Shown in pieces: positions 1 through 9,018 of a stretch of 14,889 nt of DNA (positions are counted from its first letter, which is position 1; each line of letters starts with the position of its first letter). The position numbers were made by a program, and so were the translations under genes. Under the pieces are notes generated by a model. It was not told where the DNA came from and made no database searches. It saw only the letters and a list, made by a program, of their open reading frames with translations. Location of the stretch: assembly GCA_937900985.1 (NCBI GenBank), contig CALCGM010000734.1:1-14889 (forward strand). The letters are read 5' to 3'. This stretch comes from an uncultured Planctomycetaceae bacterium (lineage in GTDB: Bacteria; Planctomycetota; Planctomycetia; Pirellulales; UBA1268).

Positions 1-1309
1 CCATCTCCAGGTTGAAATCCCGCCGCACCAGGATCCGCTGGAAGGCCTGGCCGGCCAGTTCGCCGGTGAAGGGATAGGCGGGCACCTGCCAGCCCCGCAT
101 CCGCAGCCGGTCGGCGAGGTCGTAGAGCGTGCAGCCGGGGTTGGCGTTGTCCGCCAGCGTCCAGACGACCGCGGGGATGCCCTTGGCCGGATCGCCGTCG
201 TGCACGATGCGGAAGCACCCGTAGCTCGTCAGTTCTTTCGCGCAGGCCTGGGCGACCGCGTGGGCCTGGCCGTGAATGGCGGCGTAGCCCTCGCGGCCAA
301 GCCGCACAAAGTCGTAGTACTGCGCGATCACCTGGCCGGCAGGCCGGGAGAAGTTGATCTGGAAGGTTGGCATGTCGCCGCCGAGGTAGCTGACGTGAAA
401 CACCAGGTCGTCTGGCAGGTCGGCGGGGGTTCGCCACATCACCCAGCCCACACCCAGCGGGGCAAGCCCAAACTTGTGGCCCGAAGCGTTGATGCTCTTT
501 ACACGCGGCAGGCGGAAGTCCCAGGGCTCGGCGTTGGGGGCGGTGAAGGGGGCGAGAAAGCCGCCGCTGGCGGCGTCGACATGGATCGGGATATCGATGC
601 CGGTTTTCGCCTCGTAGTCGTCGAGGGCCGCGGCAATACCGGCCACATCTTCATAGAGCCCGTGGTAGGTGACGCCCATTGTGGGCACGACGAAGATCGT
701 GTTTTCATCGACCCGCTCACGCACATCGGCAGGCTCCAGGCAGAGGCTGCCGGGCCGCATGCCCACCTCCCGCAGCTCGATGTCCCAGTATTTGGCAAAC
801 TTGTGCCAGCAGATCTGCACTGCGCCGCAGACCATGTTGGGCCGGTCGGTTGGCTTGCCGGCGGCCCGCTGCCGCTCCCGCCACCGCCATTTCGCCGCCA
901 TCCCGCCGAGCATCGCCGCCTCGCTTGAGCCGACGGTCGAGCAGCCCATCGCCTCCCCCGGCGCATGCCAGAGATCGGCGAGCATGCGGACGCAGCGGCT
1001 CTCAATCTCGGCAGTCTGCGGATACTCATCCTTATCAATTAGGTTCTTGTCGATCGCCAGGTCCATCAGCTGATGCACCTCGGGGGCCTCCCAGGTCTGG
1101 CAGAACGTGGCCAGGTTCTGCTTGGAGTTGCCATCGAGCAGCAGCTCTTCGGCGATCGCCTGATGGATCGCATGCGGCTGCCCGCCGCTGGTGGGAAAGT
1201 GATCCCGCGGTAGCTCCTGGTTGAGCAGAAACTCCGGCGGAGAGGCGGGGGCGGCTGGGGGGGCGGATGGGGGCACGGATGTGCGCGGGGGAGAGCGGTG
1301 CAGCGGCAT
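1..1309 (-). CDS. gadB: Glutamate decarboxylase, C-terminus cut by the window edge
   Basis: PLP-dependent group II decarboxylase that converts glutamate to GABA and CO2 in the cytoplasm, consuming a proton; in other bacteria it supports acid resistance. About 436 residues are present; the E. coli enzyme has 466, so some 30 C-terminal residues lie beyond position 1. Visible family motifs are EIESRCVRMLADLW, STVGSSEAAMLGGMA, HVDAASGGFLAPF (Asp245, expected to contact the PLP ring nitrogen) and SINASGHKFGLAPLG, whose Lys279 should form the Schiff base with PLP. The ATG at 1309 has GGAG 8 bases upstream. The first 25 or so residues are rich in Pro, Ala and Ser, unlike the E. coli N-terminus. No glutamate/GABA antiporter gene is visible nearby; the downstream side is outside the window. 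Family assignment is very secure; physiological role is inferred. Confidence 0.96.
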   Translation of the reverse strand, partial: MPLHRSPPRTSVPPSAPPAAPASPPEFLLNQELPRDHFPTSGGQPHAIHQAIAEELLLDGNSKQNLATFCQTWEAPEVHQLMDLAIDKNLIDKDEYPQTAEIESRCVRMLADLWHAPGEAMGCSTVGSSEAAMLGGMAAKWRWRERQRAAGKPTDRPNMVCGAVQICWHKFAKYWDIELREVGMRPGSLCLEPADVRERVDENTIFVVPTMGVTYHGLYEDVAGIAAALDDYEAKTGIDIPIHVDAASGGFLAPFTAPNAEPWDFRLPRVKSINASGHKFGLAPLGVGWVMWRTPADLPDDLVFHVSYLGGDMPTFQINFSRPAGQVIAQYYDFVRLGREGYAAIHGQAHAVAQACAKELTSYGCFRIVHDGDPAKGIPAVVWTLADNANPGCTLYDLADRLRMRGWQVPAYPFTGELAGQAFQRILVRRDFNLEM

Positions 1310-1569
1310 GGCGATGACTCCGTGGGCGGGTGGGTGTGCGGGAGATGCCGCGGGCAACCGGTGGCGGTCGCGCGGACTCGTGTCTCTGATTGTGCGGACT
1401 TTGCCGGTTGGTGACAGTGCCTGTTCGGGATGTGTGCCGATTCTGAGGCGAGCGAGCGGCCTCAAGCGGGATGGATGGCGGCAGGAGCCGATGAGCGAGG
1501 GTAGGGTGGAGAAGGGCGGGGCAGCGAGGCCCGCCGGTGAGAGCACCGACACACGCAGGAGACAGCGAC
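1310..1569. other. Divergent intergenic region between gadB and the repeat-protein gene
   Basis: These 260 bases must hold the promoters for two divergent genes. I see GGAG just upstream of the gadB ATG and AGGAG at 1557-1561, 8 bases before the ATG at 1570. I found no convincing -35/-10 pair, operator palindrome or riboswitch-like structure on either strand. Confidence 0.5.
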
Positions 1570-2052
1570 ATGGCTGCGAGCAGGCAACCACATTGTGGAG
1601 CAGGAGTGTTGGCGAGCCTGATGCTCGCCGCGTGTGCGGGGACAGCGGCTGCAGCCGGCTTTGGCACCGGCAACTGGGGCGGCAGCAGCATCGGCGTGGG
1701 CCCCAACACCTTCTACAACAATGGTCTTGTCTCCCGGCAGATCGGCGGTCATGAGTTTTTCAACAACGGCGTCGTCGGCATGAACTACGGCAACGTTACG
1801 CTCTACAGCAACGGCCTCGCGGCGAAGAACACGCGGCCCACAAGCGGCCATGCCCCCAACCGCTACTTCAGCAACCTCTCGATCGGTGTGCCGGTCAGGG
1901 CGGGCGCCGGCTCGCGGGCAACGGTCTATGGTGGTGGGCAGCCGTATCCCCTCGGCCCTGGGCCCAACCCGTTCAGCTCCGGTGCTGGCGGCATCCCCAG
2001 CGGCGGAGCGACGCCCTGGTCAACGACGCCGTGGTCGCAGAAGCCCTGGTGA
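1570..2052 (+). CDS. Small secreted or lipoprotein-like protein with 15-residue repeats
   Basis: I do not recognise this 160-residue protein as a named family. The ATG at 1570 is preferred because AGGAG lies 8 bases upstream; an in-frame start at 1537 has no such support. Residues 10-29 are hydrophobic and contain LMLAAC (Cys22), which fits a lipobox, although the n-region has only one Arg; cleavage by signal peptidase I after the AAAA at 26-29 is the alternative. The mature part repeats with an exact 15-residue period: NNG or SNG at 50-52, 65-67 and 80-82, with a weaker copy N-W-G at 35-37, and glycines at 44, 59 and 74. The C-terminal half is rich in Gly and Pro and ends in three spaced PW pairs (TPWSTTPWSQKPW). 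It looks like an exported structural or surface protein, but no activity can be assigned. Confidence 0.75.
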   Translation: MAASRQPHCGAGVLASLMLAACAGTAAAAGFGTGNWGGSSIGVGPNTFYNNGLVSRQIGGHEFFNNGVVGMNYGNVTLYSNGLAAKNTRPTSGHAPNRYFSNLSIGVPVRAGAGSRATVYGGGQPYPLGPGPNPFSSGAGGIPSGGATPWSTTPWSQKPW

Positions 2053-2119
2053 GGTCGCTGGGGCCTGCGGAGTGTCCGAAAGGCAACGGCTGCCCTGAGC
2101 CTGCTCATCGGAGTCTGTC

Positions 2120-3769
2120 ATGCCGCCGTCGGATCAGCCACCGCCTGTGTGTGTGTGGCTCAAGCGGGATCTCCGCATCGACGACCACGAGCCGCTCGCG
2201 CTGGCGGTCAGGCGTGCTGGCCGGGGCGGCGTGCTGGCGGTGTTTCTCTACGAACCGGACGTGCTGGGGCAGCCGGAATGGAGCCCGGCCCACACGGCGT
2301 TTCAGGCGGAGTGCTTGCGGGAGCTGGAGCCCGAGCTTGCGGCCCGGGGCGTCAGGCTGATCACCCGGCGGGGTGAAGCGGTGGCGGCGTTTGACCAGCT
2401 GCGGCACGAGGTGGGCTTTACGGAGCTCTTGGCCCACGAGGAAACCGGTACGGCCGTCACGTACGCCCGTGACCGCCGGGTGCGGGCCTGGGCGAGAGCT
2501 TGTGGTGTGGTGTTTCGCGAGCTGCCGCAGACCGGCGTTGTGCGGAGGCTGGCTGGCCGCAATGGCTGGAATCGCCGCTGGGAGGAGCGGATGGCCGCGG
2601 CAATGCCGAAGCAGCCGGCAGCCGGCCGTATCGCTCATCACCTCCGTCGTGTGGGCACCTGTGGTGTGCTCGGCTGCCGCGACCTTCGTCAGCCGGCCGA
2701 CACGACCGACCGGCAGGCTGGTGGCATGGCGGCAGGGCATGCGGTGCTCAAGAGTTTCCTTGACGAACGTGGCAGGGCCTACTCCGGCGGCATCAGCAGC
2801 CCCGTCTCAGCGGCCACGGCCTGTTCGCGGCTGAGCGTCCATCTCGCCTTTGGCAGCCTCTCGCTGCGTCAGGTCTGGCAGGCGTCGGAAGCCCGTCGTG
2901 AGGAAGTGGCGGCCGCTGCGGGCCTCGCTCCCACGCCGCGAGACCGGGCGACGGCCCGGGCTTGGCTGCGGAGCCTGAAGGGATTTCAGTCGCGGCTTCA
3001 CTGGCACTGTCACTTCATGCAGAAGCTTGAAGACGAGCCGGCCATCGAGTTTCAGTGCATGCAGCGGGCTGCCGAAGGCCTCCGCGGCGAGGGCTGCCCG
3101 GAGCGACTAGCGGCGTGGACCGCGGGACGAACCGGCTATCCGCTCGTCGATGCGTGCATGCGGAGCGTGGCGGCCACCGGCTGGCTGACGTTTCGGATGC
3201 GAGCGCTCGTTGTCTCGTTCGCCAGCTACTCACTCTGGCTGCCCTGGCGGCCGACCGGGCTCCATCTGGCTCGGGCCTTTCTCGACTTCGAGCCGGGCAT
3301 CCACTGGTCGCAGATGCAGATGCAAAGCGGCACTACCGGGATCAACACGCTGCGGATCTACAACCCGACAAAGCAGGCGATCGAGCAGGATCCCCACGGG
3401 ATCTTTCTCCGCCGCTGGCTGCCTGAGCTCGTCGCTGTGCCGACGGCCTACCTCCACCAGCCCTGGACGATGCCCGCCGACGTGCAGGCCCGGGCCGGCT
3501 GCCGGATCGGCTCCGACTATCCCGCGCCGATCGTCGACCACGCCGTAGCCCTGCGAGAAGCCAAGGCCCGCTTCGCGGCGCTGCGACGCAGTCCGGCGGC
3601 CCTGGCCGAAGCTCGTGAGGTCGCCTTCCGGCATGGCAGTCGCCGCGACCGTCGCGGTGCCATGCAGCAGGATCCCGTGCGTCGGCAGCTGCGAAAGCGG
3701 GCCCGCCCCGCGCCGCCCGACCCGCAGCGGCTGCTTCCCTTCGCCGAGCCCGACAGCGGTGAGCCCTGA
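2120..3769 (+). CDS. Photolyase/cryptochrome-family flavoprotein with replaced active-site residues
   Basis: The 549-residue protein has the family's two-part layout: an N-terminal alpha/beta antenna-type domain (about 10-170, opening VCVWLKRDLRIDDHE) and a C-terminal FAD-binding helical domain (about 235-500, with SRLSVHLAFGSLSLRQVW, GYPLVDACMRS and LRIYNPTKQ). The ATG at 2120 has GGAG 6 bases upstream. Compared by eye with remembered E. coli photolyase, Trp277 is kept (Trp295) and Trp359 is kept (Trp376). However Glu274 becomes Arg292, Asn341 becomes Phe358, Asn378 becomes His395, Trp306 becomes Gly323, and Trp382 and Trp384 become Met399 and Met401. Canonical CPD repair and the usual Trp electron chain are therefore doubtful. 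It may be a light-sensing cryptochrome-like protein or a repair enzyme of another branch. The last 50 residues form a basic, Pro-rich tail. FAD binding is likely; substrate is unknown. Confidence 0.88.
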   Translation: MPPSDQPPPVCVWLKRDLRIDDHEPLALAVRRAGRGGVLAVFLYEPDVLGQPEWSPAHTAFQAECLRELEPELAARGVRLITRRGEAVAAFDQLRHEVGFTELLAHEETGTAVTYARDRRVRAWARACGVVFRELPQTGVVRRLAGRNGWNRRWEERMAAAMPKQPAAGRIAHHLRRVGTCGVLGCRDLRQPADTTDRQAGGMAAGHAVLKSFLDERGRAYSGGISSPVSAATACSRLSVHLAFGSLSLRQVWQASEARREEVAAAAGLAPTPRDRATARAWLRSLKGFQSRLHWHCHFMQKLEDEPAIEFQCMQRAAEGLRGEGCPERLAAWTAGRTGYPLVDACMRSVAATGWLTFRMRALVVSFASYSLWLPWRPTGLHLARAFLDFEPGIHWSQMQMQSGTTGINTLRIYNPTKQAIEQDPHGIFLRRWLPELVAVPTAYLHQPWTMPADVQARAGCRIGSDYPAPIVDHAVALREAKARFAALRRSPAALAEAREVAFRHGSRRDRRGAMQQDPVRRQLRKRARPAPPDPQRLLPFAEPDSGEP

Positions 3770-3879
3770 CGGCGGGTCGGCAGGTGACGACAGCGTCGCG
3801 ACGGGAATGAATAAGGTGGTCGTCTCCGACAGATGCTGCGGCAGCCGGCCCAGGGCGATACGATGGCGGATCGCGGGCG

Positions 3880-4746
3880 GTGCTCGTATGGTCTCCACTC
3901 GTCTTGCTGTGCCCTCTCGCTTTGGTTGCGCCTGTGTCTGGTTCCTCTGCGACCGCTGCCTTTCGTGACCTCCGCGGGAGTCTGGTGTTTCTTGGCACGG
4001 GCACGAGCGTGGGGGTGCCGATGGTCGGCTGCAGCTGCGAGACCTGCCAGAGCCGCGACCCCCGCGACAGCCGCACCCGCACGAGCGTGGCCCTCGGCCT
4101 GCCGGAAGGCACGCTGCTGGTCGATACCACGCCCGACCTCCGCGAGCAGCTGCTGCGAGAGCGAATCGGCTCGGTCGACGCGGTGCTCTACACGCACGAC
4201 CACGTCGACCATGTCTACGGCATGGACGACCTGCGGCCGATCTGCTTCCACGCCGGCCGGCCGGTGCCGGTCTACTGCGAGGAGCGGGTGGAGCGGCGGA
4301 TCCTGCGGGCCTTCGACTATGCCTTCGTCGCCCCGGCGACGCCTGGTGGTGGCCTGCCGAAGGTGACCTTCAACCGGATCTCCACCGATCCGTTTGAGCT
4401 GCTCGGCACCACGGTGATCCCGCTGCGGCTGCAGCACGGCACGTTTGAGGTGCTCGGCTTTCGCTTTGGCGACCTGGCCTACTGCACCGACACCAACGAG
4501 ATCCCCGACGAAACGTGGCCACGCCTGGAAGGCCTCGACGTGCTTGTGCTCGACTGCCTGCGGGCCAGTCGACATCCCACACACTTCTCGCTCGACGAGG
4601 CCCTCGCCGTGGCCCGTCGCGTGAAGGCCCGCCGCACCCTGCTGGTGCACATGTCGCACGACATCTGCCACGCCGACGTCGCCGCCACGCTGCCCGCCGG
4701 TGTGGAACTGGCCCACGACGGCCTCGTCGTGCCACTGGTGGGGTGA
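3880..4746 (+). CDS. PhnP-like metallo-beta-lactamase-fold hydrolase
   Basis: A 288-residue member of the family that includes PhnP, a phosphoribosyl cyclic phosphodiesterase. Visible features, numbered from the GTG at 3880, are the fold opening LVFLGTGTSVGVP, a C-x-C-x2-C cluster (Cys51, Cys53, Cys56) matching the structural zinc site of PhnP, the metal site THDHVDH (His106, His108, Asp110, His111) followed by GMDDLRP, then CTDTNEIPDE, LDCLRASRHPTHFS and HMSHDICH. The fold normally begins only a few residues before LVFLGTG, so the hydrophobic N-terminus (residues 1-22) is odd: it could be a real export signal or upstream sequence read from too early a start. In-frame GTG codons at 3934 and 3985 are alternatives. 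No phosphonate (phn) genes are nearby, so the substrate is open. The stop of the photolyase-like gene lies 110 bases upstream. Confidence 0.88.
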   Translation: MLVWSPLVLLCPLALVAPVSGSSATAAFRDLRGSLVFLGTGTSVGVPMVGCSCETCQSRDPRDSRTRTSVALGLPEGTLLVDTTPDLREQLLRERIGSVDAVLYTHDHVDHVYGMDDLRPICFHAGRPVPVYCEERVERRILRAFDYAFVAPATPGGGLPKVTFNRISTDPFELLGTTVIPLRLQHGTFEVLGFRFGDLAYCTDTNEIPDETWPRLEGLDVLVLDCLRASRHPTHFSLDEALAVARRVKARRTLLVHMSHDICHADVAATLPAGVELAHDGLVVPLVG

Positions 4747-5080
4747 GGGGCCACGGCTGGCAGCTGCTCAGCCTGCGATGCTGGCTCCCTCACGCGTGAT
4801 GGCAACGCCGGCGGCAGCCGTGCCAGCGCATCGGAAGGGACTCTGCTCGACCCGCCGTCGATTCGTCACGCGAGAGCGTCGATTGGTCACATTTTTTGAC
4901 GGGAAATCAATGGAGGCCCGTGGGGCCTGCTAGGGTCGGCGGCGACTCTGGGCTGAGCTGGAACGCGGGCGACCGCGTTTGCGGCGGCATGTCCGGGTCG
5001 CATTCGCATCTCACGGATGAGATCGATTTTGCCTGCCGTCCACCGGGTCCGCGGGCTTGACCATGGAGAGGTTGCCGCTC
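4747..5080. other. 334-base gap before the PEP-CTERM gene, with possible control elements
   Basis: No gene is supported here. The second half holds several small structures: GTCAC at 4865-4869 and again at 4886-4890, exactly 21 bases apart, with TGAC at 4897-4900 inverted relative to the second copy; a T-run leading into TTGACG at 4896-4901; a hairpin AGGCCC-GTG-GGGCCT at 4914-4928; and TGCTAGGGT at 4928-4936. The spacing between TTGACG and TGCTAG (26 bases) is too long for a standard promoter. The region probably contains the promoter of the PEP-CTERM gene, but I cannot place it. Confidence 0.35.
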
Positions 5081-5881
5081 ATGACCCGCCGTTTTCTTCG
5101 CTCTCTCAGCCTGAGTTGCTGCAGCCTTCTGCTTCTGGCTGGTTTCAGCACGACCACCCGCGAGGCCGCCGCGGTGGTCATCGTCGCGGAGTCGTTTGAC
5201 CGGACCGATGGGTTTGAGATGGCCGGGGCCACGCCCAACGTTGCCAACCTGCAGGGAGGGGTTTTCACGGCGCAGACGAATCGCGGCGGGTACCTCGTTT
5301 CGAATAACACCCTGAAGTTCGGGCCAGACCACTCGTTGAGCGTGCCGCTGGGCAGCTACTACACCGGCGACCTCTCGCTGTCAGCGGATCTCTCTCGAGG
5401 CAATCTCGGGAACTCTGGAGATTTTAACCGGGGAGTGGCCCTCGGATTCAACGCGAGCCCAACGGGCTCTTGGAACGTGACCTTCACCGGCTTGCGGCTG
5501 ACGAACTCCTCAACGCTGGCCTTCCAAAGCGGCAACTCAGTCAAGGCGAGTGTCAGCGTCACGACAAGCTCGAATACCTTCTATAGCCTGAGCTACGACG
5601 TGAATGTCGACACGGGCGTGATCAGCACCATCAGTCTCGGCGGCAGTGGCAACTCGTCCGTCGACTTCTCGCCCATTTACGCTGCGTCACAGTCCACGAA
5701 CTATTTCGCCGGCTCACCGAATCTCTCCGTCTTTGCTGGCGGAAGTGCAGCCGGTCAGTACGGCTATGTCGACAACCTCTCGCTCTCCAACACCACTGCC
5801 GTGCCCGAACCCTCGACGGTTGCGATGCTTGCGATTGCCGGCGGCATCGCCACGGCTGCCGCCCGCCGTCGTCGGAAGTGA
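5081..5881 (+). CDS. PEP-CTERM sorting-domain protein
   Basis: A 266-residue exported protein. The N-terminus (MTRRFLRSLSLSCCSLLLL, then AGFSTTTREAAA) is a signal peptide, and the C-terminus is a textbook PEP-CTERM tail: VPEPST at 241-246, a short hydrophobic segment, then RRRRK at the very end. Such tails are recognised by an exosortase (EpsH/XrtA-type) in the inner membrane; no exosortase gene is in this window. The middle (about 33-235) is rich in Ser, Gly, Asn and Thr with alternating beta-type patterns and resembles the jelly-roll-like bodies common in this class, with no catalytic motif. Of three in-frame starts (TTG 5057, ATG 5063, ATG 5081) I choose 5081 because GAGAGG lies 9 bases upstream. 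The likely role is a surface or extracellular-matrix component. Confidence 0.88.
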   Translation: MTRRFLRSLSLSCCSLLLLAGFSTTTREAAAVVIVAESFDRTDGFEMAGATPNVANLQGGVFTAQTNRGGYLVSNNTLKFGPDHSLSVPLGSYYTGDLSLSADLSRGNLGNSGDFNRGVALGFNASPTGSWNVTFTGLRLTNSSTLAFQSGNSVKASVSVTTSSNTFYSLSYDVNVDTGVISTISLGGSGNSSVDFSPIYAASQSTNYFAGSPNLSVFAGGSAAGQYGYVDNLSLSNTTAVPEPSTVAMLAIAGGIATAAARRRRK

Positions 5882-6160
5882 GTGGGCGGCACGAGTTCGC
5901 TGGAAACTGGGGGAGTGGTACGGCTGTCGCCGCTCGCTGCCGCTCAGCACGATTGAGCGACGCAATGCCCTCCGCGTGTCATGGCTTGTCTTGGTGCGTC
6001 GGGGCGAAAGACGAAGGTGCCGTCCGGCGACGGGATACCCTGGGAGAGGTCTGCTAAGATGCAGAGGTGGATCGCGGTGCCGGCTGCGGTCCCAGATTGC
6101 TGTTCGTTGACTGCTGAGAGTTGACTGCTTTCGTTTTTGGCTCACTGGAGGACTCGCTCG
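5882..6160. other. Intergenic region with a hairpin and a 10-base direct repeat
   Basis: No gene is supported here. An inverted repeat CGCTCA-N7-TGAGCG (5941-5959) follows the PEP-CTERM gene; it lacks a T-run, so it is a weak terminator candidate. TGCTAAGAT at 6052-6060 resembles an extended -10 element without a recognisable -35. A direct repeat of GTTGACTGCT (6106-6115 and 6120-6129) lies shortly before the next gene. Confidence 0.4.
6106..6129 (+). repeat. Direct repeat GTTGACTGCT, two copies with a 14-base period
   Basis: Two identical 10-base copies separated by GAGA lie 32-55 bases upstream of the ATG of the His-rich protein. Each contains TTGACT, which resembles a -35 hexamer, but no -10 lies at the right distance from either copy. 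It could be an operator or a structural element of the 5' leader. Confidence 0.6.
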
Positions 6161-6757
6161 ATGACTCTGCCTCGCCTCTCTGCTGTGTGCGTTCGTGCCC
6201 TCTCTCGCGGCCTCTGCTGCGCTGCGGTCGTCGGCCTCCTGGTGTCGTCGGCTGCGGTGCTGCCAGCCACTGCCCTCGCCCAGCGTGATGCTGGGGCTAA
6301 GGCCCGCGGCGACCTCACCTTCTACGCCCGCAGCGGCGGCTCACACATGAACGCCGCCCACGCTCACGCGAGCCATTACCACGGCTACCTGGGCCGTACC
6401 GAGACCATCTCGCCGCGGATCGTGCGGATGAGTGGCAGCACGATCAACCACCACATCGACCTCACGCAGCAGCACCTCGACGGCATGCGGGAGCATTTTG
6501 AAGCGGCCGACGACAAGCAGTCGCTGGCGGAAGTCGATGCGATCGAGAAGCATCTTGCCGAAGCCAAGCACCACCATGCCACGGCCGAGAGCAAGGCCCG
6601 CACCACGCCGGAAGACATCGCGTCGATCCAAGAGAGCGTGAATGAGCTGCGGGTGTCGCTGGACAAGGCGATTACCGCCTATGGGGCGTTGCTCGCCAAG
6701 CATGACCTCGCCGATGAGCCGGTGGTGAAGCCGGGGGAAGCGAAGGCCAAGGAGTAG
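6161..6757 (+). CDS. His-rich secreted helical protein, possible metal binder
   Basis: This 198-residue protein matches no family I can name. The ATG at 6161 has GGAGG 9 bases upstream, which favours it over an in-frame TTG at 6137. Residues 1-40 form a signal peptide ending PATALA, with predicted cleavage before Gln41. The mature part is mostly charged, Ala-rich and probably helical, with 14 histidines. Many are seven residues apart: His62/69, 67/74, 98/105/112 and 131/138, plus the cluster HHH at 137-139. That places them on one face of a helix. The C-terminus is rich in Lys and Glu (KPGEAKAKE). The gene converges on copA with 26 bases between stop codons. An extracytoplasmic copper-binding role is an attractive inference; there is no Met-rich or CxxC copper motif to confirm it, and no terminator is visible between the two genes. 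Confidence 0.72.
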   Translation: MTLPRLSAVCVRALSRGLCCAAVVGLLVSSAAVLPATALAQRDAGAKARGDLTFYARSGGSHMNAAHAHASHYHGYLGRTETISPRIVRMSGSTINHHIDLTQQHLDGMREHFEAADDKQSLAEVDAIEKHLAEAKHHHATAESKARTTPEDIASIQESVNELRVSLDKAITAYGALLAKHDLADEPVVKPGEAKAKE

Positions 6758-6783
6758 CAGGTAAGGGCTCGTGCGGCTTGCGT

Positions 6784-9012
<2,229 letters not shown>

Positions 9013-9018
9013 TGGCGT

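Noticed and set aside
200..928. Plus-strand open frame of 242 codons opposite gadB
   Set aside because: It is a shadow of the glutamate decarboxylase, whose motifs and PLP lysine are intact on the minus strand.
3794..3803. Perfect palindrome CGTCGCGACG after the photolyase-like gene
   Set aside because: Ten-base palindromes of C and G are expected by chance at this base composition, and there is no T-run to make it a terminator.
3517..4716. Long minus-strand open frame (399 codons) opposite the hydrolase and the photolyase-like gene
   Set aside because: It lies antisense to two genes with clear family motifs, is rich in Arg, Gly and His as expected of an out-of-frame GC-rich read, and has no recognisable domain.
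4700..4933. Possible 77-codon gene in the gap before the PEP-CTERM gene
   Set aside because: It overlaps the end of the hydrolase gene, lacks a ribosome site and has no protein-like pattern.
4896..4933. TTGACG and TGCTAG as a sigma-70 promoter
   Set aside because: The 26-base spacer is far from the usual 16-18 bases.
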